Assembly: GCF_041260665.1 (NCBI RefSeq)
Contig: NZ_JBGCCT010000031.1
Span: 62,001 to 126,000, forward strand
Direction: 5' to 3'
DNA: 64,000 nt
Source of the DNA: Catenulispora sp. GP43
GTDB taxonomy: Bacteria; Actinomycetota; Actinomycetes; Streptomycetales; Catenulisporaceae
Position numbers and translations under genes: made by a program. Below, one piece after another: positions 8,063-16,112 of this stretch (position 1 is its first letter; every line of letters starts with the position of its first letter). The notes below the pieces were generated by a model that ran no database searches, was not told where the DNA came from, and saw nothing but the letters and a program-made list of their open reading frames with translations.

Positions 8063-9123
8063 CGGGGCCTGAGGGCACAGACTCTGGCATGTCTGGGTTG
8101 AGGTGGGCCATCGAGAAGGCCGATCTCGCCTCCATGAACGACCACGAGCTGATAGACGTACACGCCCACTTCACCACCGACAGCTACATCGAAACCGCGA
8201 AAGCGGCCGGACACCACAACCCCGACGGCATGCCCGAGGCGTATTGGCCGCGTTGGGACGCCGAAACCCACCTCGGCCTGATGGACGAGGCCGGAATCGC
8301 CCGGGCGATGCTGTCCATGTCGTCGCCCGGCGTGTACTTCGGCGACAACGCGACGGCTCGAACGCTGGCCCGCGAAGTCAACGAGGCCGGCGCCGTGGCC
8401 AAGAGGGACCACCCTGACCGGTTCGGCCTGTTCGCGACCCTTCCGCTCCCGGATGTCAACGGAGCACTTGAGGAGGTCTCCCACTCCTTCGACGTGCTCG
8501 GAGCTGACGGTGTCGTCCTCATGACGAACTACTCGGGGCTCTACCTCGGTGACGAGCGGGTGCGACCCGTGCTGACCGAACTCGACCGACGCGGCGCGAT
8601 CGTGCTCCTGCACCCGACAACCTGCGCCGGCCACGAAGACCTGGCACTCGGCCACCCGCGCCCGATGGTCGAGTTCCTCTTCGACACGGCCCGAACGGTC
8701 GTCGACTACATATTGTCCGGCGCTGCGCAGCAGTACCCCGACATCCGCGTCATCGTTCCGCATGCCGGCGGAGTGATCCCGCTACTCGCCGACCGCCTGG
8801 AACTCTTCCGCCACATCGCCGGCGACACCGAAGGACCCACCGTGGAGGAACTCCTCGGCGGCTTCTACTACGACCTGGCGGGCACCGCCTTCGGTCGGCA
8901 GATGACGGCGCTGAACAGCATCGCGCGGCCCGAGCACCTGCTCTACGGCAGCGACTACGCGTGGACACGCCACGAGCAGGTGCTGCGCGCGCTCAAAGCG
9001 CTCGACGACAACGGCCCGCTCGCCGGGCAGCCCTGGCGCAGCCTGACCGGCAAGAACGCTCGTCGCCTCCTGGGCCTGGACGCCGGCCCGGCGTGGTCAC
9101 GCCGGGCCGTCTCTTTGCCCTGA
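8041..9123 (+). CDS. Amidohydrolase 2 family (ACMSD-like) metal-dependent hydrolase/decarboxylase
   Basis: This is a TIM-barrel amidohydrolase of about 360 aa, related to aminocarboxymuconate semialdehyde decarboxylase. Visible features are the metal motif ELIDVHAHF, then AMLSMSSPGVYFGDN, VLLHPTTCAGHED, the conserved IRVIVPHAGGVIPLLADRLE, and HLLYGSDYAWTRHE with the catalytic Asp. I chose GTG 8041 because AAGGAGG (8027-8033) lies exactly 7 nt upstream. GTG 8059, in a GTGA overlap with the previous stop, and ATG 8089 or 8134 are alternatives. It likely works with the adjacent SnoaL-like protein on an aromatic or keto acid substrate, though the substrate is not determinable from sequence. Confidence 0.85.
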   Translation: MARTTAVTGPEGTDSGMSGLRWAIEKADLASMNDHELIDVHAHFTTDSYIETAKAAGHHNPDGMPEAYWPRWDAETHLGLMDEAGIARAMLSMSSPGVYFGDNATARTLAREVNEAGAVAKRDHPDRFGLFATLPLPDVNGALEEVSHSFDVLGADGVVLMTNYSGLYLGDERVRPVLTELDRRGAIVLLHPTTCAGHEDLALGHPRPMVEFLFDTARTVVDYILSGAAQQYPDIRVIVPHAGGVIPLLADRLELFRHIAGDTEGPTVEELLGGFYYDLAGTAFGRQMTALNSIARPEHLLYGSDYAWTRHEQVLRALKALDDNGPLAGQPWRSLTGKNARRLLGLDAGPAWSRRAVSLP

Positions 9124-9130
9124 GGCGGTT

Positions 9131-9176
9131 ACGCGCCTATGCGGGATGCTCTCTACCGATCCGCACAGGCGCGCGT
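9131..9176. terminator. Stem-loop between convergent genes
   Basis: CGCGCCTATGCGG (9132-9144) pairs with CCGCACAGGCGCG (9161-9173) with a single mismatch around a 16-nt loop. It fills nearly the whole 54-nt gap between a rightward stop (9123) and a leftward stop (9178), so it is a good bidirectional terminator candidate. Confidence 0.65.
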
Positions 9177-9177
9177 G

Positions 9178-11379
9178 TCAGCTCGTCACCACCGTCGCCG
9201 TATCCATGTCCGTGGTGCCGCCGTTGACGGCCGGGTACACCTGGAAACGCAGTGCCGAGAGGGCCTGCGGGGCGGTGTACACAACCTTGTAGAACGTATA
9301 GCTCCCCGCTGCCACGCTGTAGGTCGTGCAGGCGTTCGTGTTGGGGCCCAGACCCCACAGGCAGAAGGTGCCGCTGGTCGTCCCGCCCTGGGATGAGAGC
9401 CACACGGTCGCCGTGTAGGAGGTGCCCGCCGCGGCGGTGACCGGTACGTCCTGGTAGACCGAGCCGCCAGCCGCGTTGGTGTTGAAGGCCAGGTAGCCGC
9501 TCGCGTCCTGGGCCGGGGCCGGGGCGCCGGTGGAGGTGTTGTAGTCGACCATGTTCACGGTGCCACCGGTCGGGACGAAGCGCTGCCAGCCGGTGGTGTT
9601 CTGCTCGAAGGAGCCGGCGGTCAGCTTGTTCGCCACGAGGCTGGTGGTGTCCAGGTCGGTGGTGCCGCCGTTGACGGCCGGGTAGACCTGGTAGCGGATC
9701 GACGAGTACGTCGACGGCAGGCTGAGGACCACCTGGAGCTGGGTGTAGCCGGTACCGACCGTGTAGTTGTGGCAGCTGTTGACGTTCGTTCCCAGGGCCC
9801 AGGCGCAGAACGTGCCGCTGGCGGTGCCGGACTGCGCGGCGACCCACGCCGTCGCGGTCCACGAGCTGTTGGCCGCCGAGTTGACGTTGACGTCCTGGTA
9901 GACCGAACCGCCGGCGGCGTTGGTGTTGAAGGCCAGGTACCACGTGCCGTCGTGGGCCGTAGCCGGGGCGCCGGCGGCCGTGTTGTAGTCGACCATGTTC
10001 ACGGTGCCACCGGTCGGGACGAACGCCTGCCAGCCGGCCGCCGATCCCTCGAAGGACGGCGACAGGAGCAGGTTGCCCCCGGCCGAGGCGGTCGAGGCGA
10101 ACGCCGAGGTGCCGTTGGGTGCGCCCAGGCCGGTGGGACCGTCGTAGCCGGGTTCGGCGGTGCAGAAGTAGGCGGGGCTGCACGTGCCGTTGTTGCCGGC
10201 GGTCACGTCGTTCAGGGCGGCGGTGTGCTGGTAGGGGTACTGCGACGGCCGGTCGCCGCTGCCCGGGGTGCCGGCCAGGGCGTAGACGGACGCGATGATG
10301 GGCGACGCCGCCGAGGTGCCGCCGTAGACCTGCCAGCCGGTGGCGCCGTAGCTGTCGTAGACGGCGACGCCGGTCGCCGGGTCGGCGACCGCGGACACGT
10401 CGGCGACCATGCGCTTGGCGCAGCCGGAGTCGGTCTGCCAGGCGGGCTTGGCGTCGTAGCCGGAGCAGCCCGAGCCCGTGCCCTCGGTGGTGCTGGTCTT
10501 CCAGACGCTCTCGGTCCAGCCGCGGGCGTTCGAGGCTCGAGTCAGGCTCGTGCCGCCGACCGCGGTCACGTACTGCGACGCGGCCGGGTACTCGACGCCC
10601 GCGCTGTAGGCGCCGTCGCCGGAGGAGACGGTGATGGCCACGCCCGGGTGGTTGAAGTAGGAGCTGTCGTAGCCGGCGTCCGAAGCGCTGTCGCCCCCGC
10701 CCCAGCTGTTGCTGACGAACCGCGCGCCGAGGGCCACGGCCTCGTTCTCCGCGGTGCCGAGGTCGGCCATCGACGAGGAGTTCGCCTCGACCAGCAGGAT
10801 GTGGGCCGACGGAGCGATGGCCGAGACCATGTCCACGTCCAGCGAGATCTCCCCGGCCCAGCCGGAGTCGCCGGTCGGGTAGCTGGTGCCGCCGGACTGG
10901 TTGACCTTGCGGAAGCAGCCGTTCGCGGTGGTGCAGGCGCTCAGGCCGTACTGGCTGCGGTACGCGGCGAGGTCGCTCTCGGCGTTCGGGTCGTCGTAGG
11001 CGTCGACGATCGCGATCGTCTCGCCGGCGCTGCCGGTCCCGGAGAGGCTGTAGGCGGAGCGCAGGTCGGTCGGGCCGTATCCGGACGGGGTGGCGTTCGG
11101 CGCGATGGCGTCCGCCTTCACTCCCTGGATGTCGGTGCGGGCCAAGGCCATACAGGCCATCCGTCCATCGCTCGGCGCGGCGCACAGCCGCTTGACCGCG
11201 ACCTGGTGTCCGCCGGAGGACGCGGCGCTCAGGGACGCGGCGCTCGGGGACGCGGTGCTCAGGGCCGGGCCGGACGCCGCGAGGGCGCCCTGGGCGGCAC
11301 CGATCGAGAGCGCGGCGGCGGTGAGGGTGGCGAGCGCGATCAGGGATCTGACCGCGCGGTGCCGGTGGGGTGTTTCCAC
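9178..11379 (-). CDS. Secreted S53 (sedolisin/kumamolisin-type) serine-carboxyl protease
   Basis: This is a 733-aa exported protease of the sedolisin family, which is usually active at low pH. A signal peptide (RHRAVRSLIALATLTAAALS, cleavage near ALA-ASG) is followed by the catalytic domain at about 95-425. Glu177 and Asp181 lie in GEISLDVDMV, the oxyanion Asp255 in SSGDGA, and the nucleophile Ser356 in YGGTSAASP. The DGPTGLGAPNG segment suits the family's calcium site. The long pro-domain of many sedolisins is missing or very short, and only about 60 residues lie between signal and catalytic domain. Two near-identical C-terminal modules of 148 aa follow, each beginning S-F-E. They probably bind substrate or cell wall. 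It is transcribed divergently from the ATP-grasp gene. Confidence 0.92.
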   Translation of the reverse strand: METPHRHRAVRSLIALATLTAAALSIGAAQGALAASGPALSTASPSAASLSAASSGGHQVAVKRLCAAPSDGRMACMALARTDIQGVKADAIAPNATPSGYGPTDLRSAYSLSGTGSAGETIAIVDAYDDPNAESDLAAYRSQYGLSACTTANGCFRKVNQSGGTSYPTGDSGWAGEISLDVDMVSAIAPSAHILLVEANSSSMADLGTAENEAVALGARFVSNSWGGGDSASDAGYDSSYFNHPGVAITVSSGDGAYSAGVEYPAASQYVTAVGGTSLTRASNARGWTESVWKTSTTEGTGSGCSGYDAKPAWQTDSGCAKRMVADVSAVADPATGVAVYDSYGATGWQVYGGTSAASPIIASVYALAGTPGSGDRPSQYPYQHTAALNDVTAGNNGTCSPAYFCTAEPGYDGPTGLGAPNGTSAFASTASAGGNLLLSPSFEGSAAGWQAFVPTGGTVNMVDYNTAAGAPATAHDGTWYLAFNTNAAGGSVYQDVNVNSAANSSWTATAWVAAQSGTASGTFCAWALGTNVNSCHNYTVGTGYTQLQVVLSLPSTYSSIRYQVYPAVNGGTTDLDTTSLVANKLTAGSFEQNTTGWQRFVPTGGTVNMVDYNTSTGAPAPAQDASGYLAFNTNAAGGSVYQDVPVTAAAGTSYTATVWLSSQGGTTSGTFCLWGLGPNTNACTTYSVAAGSYTFYKVVYTAPQALSALRFQVYPAVNGGTTDMDTATVVTS
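9190..10075 (-). repeat. Two tandem 444-bp repeats encoding C-terminal modules of the protease
   Basis: The two modules share long stretches, for example FVPTGGTVNMVDYNT and YLAFNTNAAGGSVYQDV, then YQVYPAVNGGTTD versus FQVYPAVNGGTTD. At DNA level the block starting GTAGTCGACCATGTTC recurs at 9541 and 9985, exactly 444 bp (148 codons) apart. This points to a recent in-frame duplication of a jelly-roll-like, CBM-type module. Confidence 0.85.
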
Positions 11380-11612
11380 GAAGGCTCCTGGAAAGGCGGG
11401 GACGGTGGCGTGGAACGGGTGGGGCGCCCAGTGAATCAGGGTTCGAACTTACCGTCGGCAGTGGTGAAACTACTGACCGTTCCACCGGGGTGCAAGGGCG
11501 GGACAGGTCTGCCCCGCCCGCGACGAGGCATCGGGCAACGACGTCGCCCTCGAAGAGACGCGCCTCGACACGGTGCGCGACGTTCTTGGGTTCTTGGCTA
11601 TGCACGGGGTAC

Positions 11613-11618
11613 TAGGCT
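11613..11618 (+). promoter_or_regulatory. Leaderless -10 box (TAGGCT)
   Basis: TAGGCT is followed by GCGCGC and the ATG at 11625. This is the spacing seen repeatedly in this window for leaderless transcripts, and it supports 11625 as a real translation start. Confidence 0.5.
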
Positions 11619-11624
11619 GCGCGC

Positions 11625-11729
11625 ATGTCAATCGCAGAGTTGTCGGGCCACGGGTTAGACGGCCCCCTTCCGAGCAGTCACGCGTTCACGTACTCGCGCC
11701 CGGATCGGATGATCCGATGCCACGGGTGA
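11625..11729 (+). CDS. 34-aa small ORF overlapping the ATP-grasp start
   Basis: The ORF reads MSIAELSGHGLDGPLPSSHA and ends RMIRCHG. Its ATG is placed ideally after a leaderless -10 box, and its stop (11727-11729) lies 13 nt inside the ATP-grasp reading frame, so the two could be translationally coupled. It has one Cys and several Ser, and no recognisable domain. Three readings are possible: a true small peptide, perhaps a substrate of the ligase; a leader ORF that sets expression of the ligase; or the authentic N terminus of the ligase after a frameshift. I cannot decide between them from sequence alone. Confidence 0.4.
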   Translation: MSIAELSGHGLDGPLPSSHAFTYSRPDRMIRCHG

Positions 11730-12970
11730 CGACGGCAGCGCCAGACGTGGACACCGCGACCGAGGCAGTGCTTCTGAGGCTTGACCGGAACGTCTTCCAC
11801 CACGGCGGCCTGGGGGTGATCCGCAGCCTGGGCAGGCTGGGGATCCCGGTCCACACCATGCGCGAGGACCGCTTCTCCCCGCCCACACTTTCCCGGTACG
11901 TGCGGCGCCCCGTGTCCCCTATGCCCGACGGCACCAATCCCGACGACGTCCTGGACCTGCTGGACCGGCTTGCCGACCGGCTACCCGGCCCGGCTGTCCT
12001 GATCACCACCGATGACGCCGGGGCGATCTTTCTCTCGGAGTACGGCGCCAAGCTGCGCCCCCGCTATCTGTTCCCCGAACCCCCTGTCGGCCTGCCGCGC
12101 CTTGCCGCCGGCAAAGCGACCCTCGCCGAGATGTGCCGCGCCGCCGGCGTCCCGCATCCGGCCGCCGCGGTCCCGGTCGACGCCGCCGAAGCCACTGCCT
12201 TCGCAGACAGGTGCGGCTATCCGGTCATGGCCAAGGTGAACAGGTTCTGGGCGGCCGACAAGACCAGCAACGTGCACAGCACCGCGATCATCGACAGCCG
12301 GGCTCAGCTGCTCGCACTGGTCGAGCAGGTCCGCCGGGCAACCGGCGACGGTCCGGACACCGGCCTCCTGCTGCAGGAATACCTCGCGCCGACGGCGGAC
12401 GGCGGACGCCGGGACTGGTTCTTCCACGGCTACTTCGACGCAGAGTCGCGCTGCCTGTTCGGCCATACCGGGATCAAGGTGCGCTCCTTCCCGGCCTATG
12501 CCGGTATGACCAGCTACGGCCGGTGGACGCCGAACGAGAGGCTGCGCGAGGAGGCGATCGCCTTCCTCGCCGGGCTCGGCTACCGGGGAATCGTCAGCCT
12601 CGACTACTGCTGGGATCCGCGCGACGACAGCTACCGGCTCGTCGACTTCAACCCCCGGCTCGGCGCCCAGTTCCGGCTCTTCCAGGACTCGGCTGGAATC
12701 GACCTCGTCCGGACCATGCATCTGGACCTCACCGGACGCACCGTCACGCCTGGCGAGGCAGTGCCCGGCCGCACGTTGGCCATCGAGAACTACGACCCGC
12801 TCGCCATGCGCGCCTACCGGCAGAACGGAAACCTTTCCCTGCGTTCGTGGCTGTCCTCGATGCGCGTCGCGGACGAGTACGCCTGGTTCACGCGTGACGA
12901 CCTCGCCCCGTTCGCGGTGACCGGCGCCCGGACGCTATGGTCCGCGGCCGCGCAACGCCTCCGCCGCTAG
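11717..12970 (+). CDS. ATP-grasp ligase (carboxylate-amine ligase-like)
   Basis: This is a 417-aa member of the ATP-grasp superfamily, which couples a carboxylate to an amine or thiol through an acyl-phosphate. Residues 15-110 form the N-terminal pre-ATP fold (VLLRLDRNVFHHGGLGVIRS). The ATP-binding Lys is in CGYPVMAKVNRFWA, the hinge is TGLLLQEYLAP, and the Mg-binding region GIVSLDYCWDPRDD with RLVDFNPRLGAQFRLF gives the family's D-x-N-P-R signature. No carrier-protein or peptide-carrier gene is next to it apart from the 34-aa ORF that overlaps its start. ATG 11717 has no clear ribosome site, which suits translational coupling. The substrate is unknown. It converges with the glutaminase-like gene. 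Confidence 0.82.
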   Translation: MPRVTTAAPDVDTATEAVLLRLDRNVFHHGGLGVIRSLGRLGIPVHTMREDRFSPPTLSRYVRRPVSPMPDGTNPDDVLDLLDRLADRLPGPAVLITTDDAGAIFLSEYGAKLRPRYLFPEPPVGLPRLAAGKATLAEMCRAAGVPHPAAAVPVDAAEATAFADRCGYPVMAKVNRFWAADKTSNVHSTAIIDSRAQLLALVEQVRRATGDGPDTGLLLQEYLAPTADGGRRDWFFHGYFDAESRCLFGHTGIKVRSFPAYAGMTSYGRWTPNERLREEAIAFLAGLGYRGIVSLDYCWDPRDDSYRLVDFNPRLGAQFRLFQDSAGIDLVRTMHLDLTGRTVTPGEAVPGRTLAIENYDPLAMRAYRQNGNLSLRSWLSSMRVADEYAWFTRDDLAPFAVTGARTLWSAAAQRLRR

Positions 12971-13028
12971 TCCGCCGTCGCCGAAGCGCGCCAGTTTTGT
13001 AGCAGTACGCACCCCGGTGGCCTCAACA

Positions 13029-13069
13029 CTGGGCCAGGCCAGCGGCGCCCGGGCGACCGCCTGGCCCAG
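13029..13069. terminator. Stem-loop downstream of ATP-grasp gene
   Basis: CTGGGCCAGGC (13029-13039) and GCCTGGCCCAG (13059-13069) are perfect 11-bp complementary arms around a 19-nt loop. They lie in the 274-bp gap between two convergent genes and are a likely transcription terminator. I see nothing else in the gap. Confidence 0.55.
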
Positions 13070-13244
13070 GGCAGCAACCGGCGGTGCTCCGGCAGCGCGG
13101 CCTGGATTGGATCGAGGCGATCGGCCGGGCGGTCATCGATCCACGGCCGTGACGGGATCACGCATGTGTTACGGCACGCTACGGGCGGTTCACTTAACCA
13201 CGTGCCGGTACACCCATATAAGTGATAAGTCGGCGCCTCACTTC

Positions 13245-15833
13245 TCAGATGAAACGCCACAGGTGATCGGAGGTCCCGTTGTCCGACCACTGCGTCACCT
13301 GGGCCCCGTCGGCGGTCGAGGCTCCGGACACGGCCATCAGCTTCCCGCTGTGCACGTTCTGGATCTTGAACCAGCCGCCGCCGGCGTCGATGAGCCGCCA
13401 CAGGTGATCCGGCGTGCCGTTGTCCTGGTACTGCTGGACGAAGGCCCCGTCGTCCAGGCTCTGGTTGTTCACCGCCAGCACCCGGCCGCTGTTGCGGTTC
13501 TGGATCCGGACCGTGCCGTCGGGATTGTGGATCACGGTCCACACGTGGTCCACGGTGCCGTTGTCGGACCACTGCGTCACGTCCGCCGAGTCGGCCAGCG
13601 ACATGCCGGAGACGGCCAGCAGCTTGCCGCTGTTGCTGTTCTGGATCCGCTGCCAGGACGTGGTGCTGGGCGCTCGCGGCACGACCAGCGAGAACATGCC
13701 GCCCACGACCGGCCGGTTCTGGAAGCCCTGCTGCGCCCCGCTGGCCACGACGTACCAGTCCGAGAAGGGCACCCGCTGCGGCGAGCTGTTCACGAATCCG
13801 TATACGCCGGTGATCAGCGTGTCCCGGATGGCACCCTGGTCGCGGAGCCACGCCGCGGTCCACAGCTCCCAGTCGGCCTTGGTGTAGTCGTTGCGGGGGT
13901 CCAGCAGCACGCCGAAGGTCCCGGCGTGCTGCTGGTACCAGCCGGCCTCCTGGGCGGCGATGCCCAGCGGCACCAGGTCCAGGCCGAGCACCTGGTCCGG
14001 GAAGCCGTTGTACTTCAGGCTCCAGGTGTTCGCCGAACCGTAGGCCAGGTCCAGATTGGTGTACGCCGGGTCCTCGCCCTTGCTCACCCACTGGCTGATG
14101 TAGGACCGGGCGGTGGAGGTGTAGGAAGCCTGATCGGAAGCGTTTCCGGCAGCGCTCGCGACGACCCCCATCGCGCCGATGCCGATGATTCCCTTGAGCG
14201 CGAGGTTCGCGCTGTGCGCGATGAACCCGGTGAAGTCGTCGGTCTGGTTCTGGTTCGCCGGGTCCAGGGCGTTGCCGACCAGGTAGTCGGCCCACTGCTT
14301 CAGGATCGCGTAATGCGCCTGCGCGAAGGACGTCGCGGCCGCCGCCGGCAGACGCTGGAGCAGCGCCGCCGTCATGATCAGCATGTTGGCGGATTCCTCG
14401 ACCGGCATGTCCTCCTCGTTGCCGTCGTTGTGCCCGGCGGCGTTCGGATAGCTGGAGCCCAGATCGTGCACGGCGAAGGTCTTCGGCCAGCCGCCGTGTT
14501 CGCAGTACTCGAGGATCGGTTCCAGGAGGAGCTGGAAGTAGGACGGCGACAGGTAGGCGAACACCGGGAACGCCGGATAGGTGACGTCGATCGTGGAGAC
14601 GTTGCCGTCGGAGGAGATCTCCTTCAGGAACGCCCACGGCGCGCCGCCGCGGTTCACCAGCTCCGTTCCGCCGACCGCCTGTCGCAGGGCCAGCGCGCAC
14701 AGCGCCGCGTAGTCGGTGCCGACGCTTCCGCCGCCGACCGCCGCGGCGGCGTCGTTCTGGATCTGCGTCTCCAGCGCGGTGGCGGCCGCCAGCGCCGGGT
14801 CGTGGTCGGCCAGGAACCAGTCGACCATGTCGGCCCACGGCCCCCAGTACGTCGTCCACCACGGCGGCAGGTTCGTCCCCAGATAGCTCAGGCCCGGGTT
14901 GCGCACATGGCCGACGGCGAGGTGGAAGGGCGCCGAAGGGGACGCCGAGACCGTGCCGAGGTCCTTGGTCAGGCCGAGCACCGGCCAGTTGTCGTCGATC
15001 GCCCGCGGCTGGTCGGAATCCGAGGTGCCGTTCAGCGACCCCTGCGACACGGCCAGCGCGCGCACCACGGTGTCCGCACCGATCTGCCAGGTCACCCCGG
15101 TGCCGCCGGAGGTGGCGAGCACCGAGGTGCCCCAGGACGCCTGGTCCCCGTATTCCGCCAGGACCGACGGGCTGGCCGGTGCGAAGCTCAGGGCCTGGTT
15201 GCCCGCGCGGGTGGTCTGCTGCGACCAGGTCACCTGCTGCGTCACATCCCCGTGCGTCCACTCGGCGGAGATGTCGAGGTGCAGCTGGACGCTGTGGGTC
15301 CGGCCGTCGTTCGAGACCGCCTGCATGCTCACGTAACTGAACGGCACACACTGGCGTTGCAGGTTGTCCAGGTCCACCGGCGAGAAGAAGGTCACCGTCA
15401 GGGTGACCCCGCCGCCGGTGAACGTATAGATCGAACGCGTCGCGGTGACCTGGAGCGCGGTCTGGGTCATGGTGTTCGGCACGATCGACGAGGCCGGCGC
15501 GCCGCAGAACAGCCACCCGGCGCCGTCGATCCGGGCGATGCCGCAGAAGGCGTTGACGTGGCCGTTCCAGAACGTCGACCAGGTGCCGGCCAGCGAGTCG
15601 GCGGCCTGCCAGGTGCTCAGGTACGGAGAGCGCACCGCGAGTGGCACGGCCGGCGGCCGCAGCGGGGTGAAGGTGGAGACGGTGGAGGCGGCGGGGGTGG
15701 CGGAGGCCGCGGTCGCCGCCCGGGCGGTGCCCGCCGGAACGAGGGCTCCGAGCACACCGGTGCCGGAGACGGCGGCGGCGCCGATCCAGCGGAACACGTC
15801 TCGGCGGGAGGCATACGGCTCTCTTTCGAACAC
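13245..15833 (-). CDS. Secreted glutaminase-like (DUF4965/DUF1793) protein with C-terminal ricin-type lectin domain
   Basis: This is an 862-aa exported protein. The N terminus has a Tat-type motif (SRRDVFRWIGAAAVSG) ahead of a hydrophobic stretch ending TARA-ATA. The body matches the glutaminase A (GtaA) group: SPYLSTWQAADSLAGTWSTF (DUF5127-like), HDLGSSYPNAAGHNDGNEED with MPVEESANMLIM (DUF4965), and WSLKYNGFPDQVLGLDLVP (DUF1793). These form a beta-sandwich plus an (alpha/alpha)6 barrel. Fungal members are secreted glutaminases, and bacterial roles are poorly known. From about residue 715 a beta-trefoil ricin-B lectin carries three QNxxSGK/RxLAV-type repeats, each followed by a D-N-G-T-x-DH-x-W element. 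GTG 15833 follows GAAGGGA. The region upstream holds two probable operators of the adjacent LacI protein. Confidence 0.85.
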   Translation of the reverse strand: MFEREPYASRRDVFRWIGAAAVSGTGVLGALVPAGTARAATAASATPAASTVSTFTPLRPPAVPLAVRSPYLSTWQAADSLAGTWSTFWNGHVNAFCGIARIDGAGWLFCGAPASSIVPNTMTQTALQVTATRSIYTFTGGGVTLTVTFFSPVDLDNLQRQCVPFSYVSMQAVSNDGRTHSVQLHLDISAEWTHGDVTQQVTWSQQTTRAGNQALSFAPASPSVLAEYGDQASWGTSVLATSGGTGVTWQIGADTVVRALAVSQGSLNGTSDSDQPRAIDDNWPVLGLTKDLGTVSASPSAPFHLAVGHVRNPGLSYLGTNLPPWWTTYWGPWADMVDWFLADHDPALAAATALETQIQNDAAAAVGGGSVGTDYAALCALALRQAVGGTELVNRGGAPWAFLKEISSDGNVSTIDVTYPAFPVFAYLSPSYFQLLLEPILEYCEHGGWPKTFAVHDLGSSYPNAAGHNDGNEEDMPVEESANMLIMTAALLQRLPAAAATSFAQAHYAILKQWADYLVGNALDPANQNQTDDFTGFIAHSANLALKGIIGIGAMGVVASAAGNASDQASYTSTARSYISQWVSKGEDPAYTNLDLAYGSANTWSLKYNGFPDQVLGLDLVPLGIAAQEAGWYQQHAGTFGVLLDPRNDYTKADWELWTAAWLRDQGAIRDTLITGVYGFVNSSPQRVPFSDWYVVASGAQQGFQNRPVVGGMFSLVVPRAPSTTSWQRIQNSNSGKLLAVSGMSLADSADVTQWSDNGTVDHVWTVIHNPDGTVRIQNRNSGRVLAVNNQSLDDGAFVQQYQDNGTPDHLWRLIDAGGGWFKIQNVHSGKLMAVSGASTADGAQVTQWSDNGTSDHLWRFI

Positions 15834-15901
15834 AGCGACGTTCCCTTCGGGCTGGGGACAAGGAAGGTGGGGCCGTCGTGCGGGCATGAGCCGACCGCAG
15901 C

Positions 15902-15919
15902 AGATACAACGTTGTAAAA
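15902..15919. promoter_or_regulatory. LacI-type operator, site 1
   Basis: TACAACGTTGTA (15905-15916) is a perfect 12-bp palindrome with the central CG typical of LacI-family operators. It lies about 70 bp upstream of the glutaminase-like gene start. On the minus strand the extended site reads CTTTTACAACGTTGTATC. Confidence 0.75.
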
Positions 15920-16095
15920 GTCAGTCGGATCGGTGCCTGGGCACAGCAGTCGACAGCCGGCGGCGGGGTCGGCCGACGGTCGGTATGTAGAGGTCTGCGA
16001 CCTCAAGGAATCAGCATCATGACAGCACTCTGAGGCTCGCCTGTAAACCCCTCCGCGAAGGAACACCGGGCGGAGGCGGCAGTGCCGCGTGGGGA

Positions 16096-16110
16096 TTTTT
16101 ACAACGTTGG
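16096..16110. promoter_or_regulatory. LacI-type operator, site 2
   Basis: TTTTACAACGTTGGC shares 13 bases (TTTTACAACGTTG) with site 1. It lies immediately after the stop of the LacI gene, about 190 bp from site 1, a spacing that would allow DNA looping by a dimer of dimers. Confidence 0.6.
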
Positions 16111-16112
16111 CA

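Noticed and set aside
9769-11658. Rightward ORF of 629 aa over the protease gene
   Set aside because: It is a shadow frame of the S53 protease, with biased composition and no motifs.
13017-15917. Long rightward ORF of 966 aa opposite the glutaminase-like gene
   Set aside because: Its Arg/Gly/Val/His-rich composition is typical of antisense frames in high-GC DNA. The opposite strand has clear protein families and a ribosome site.
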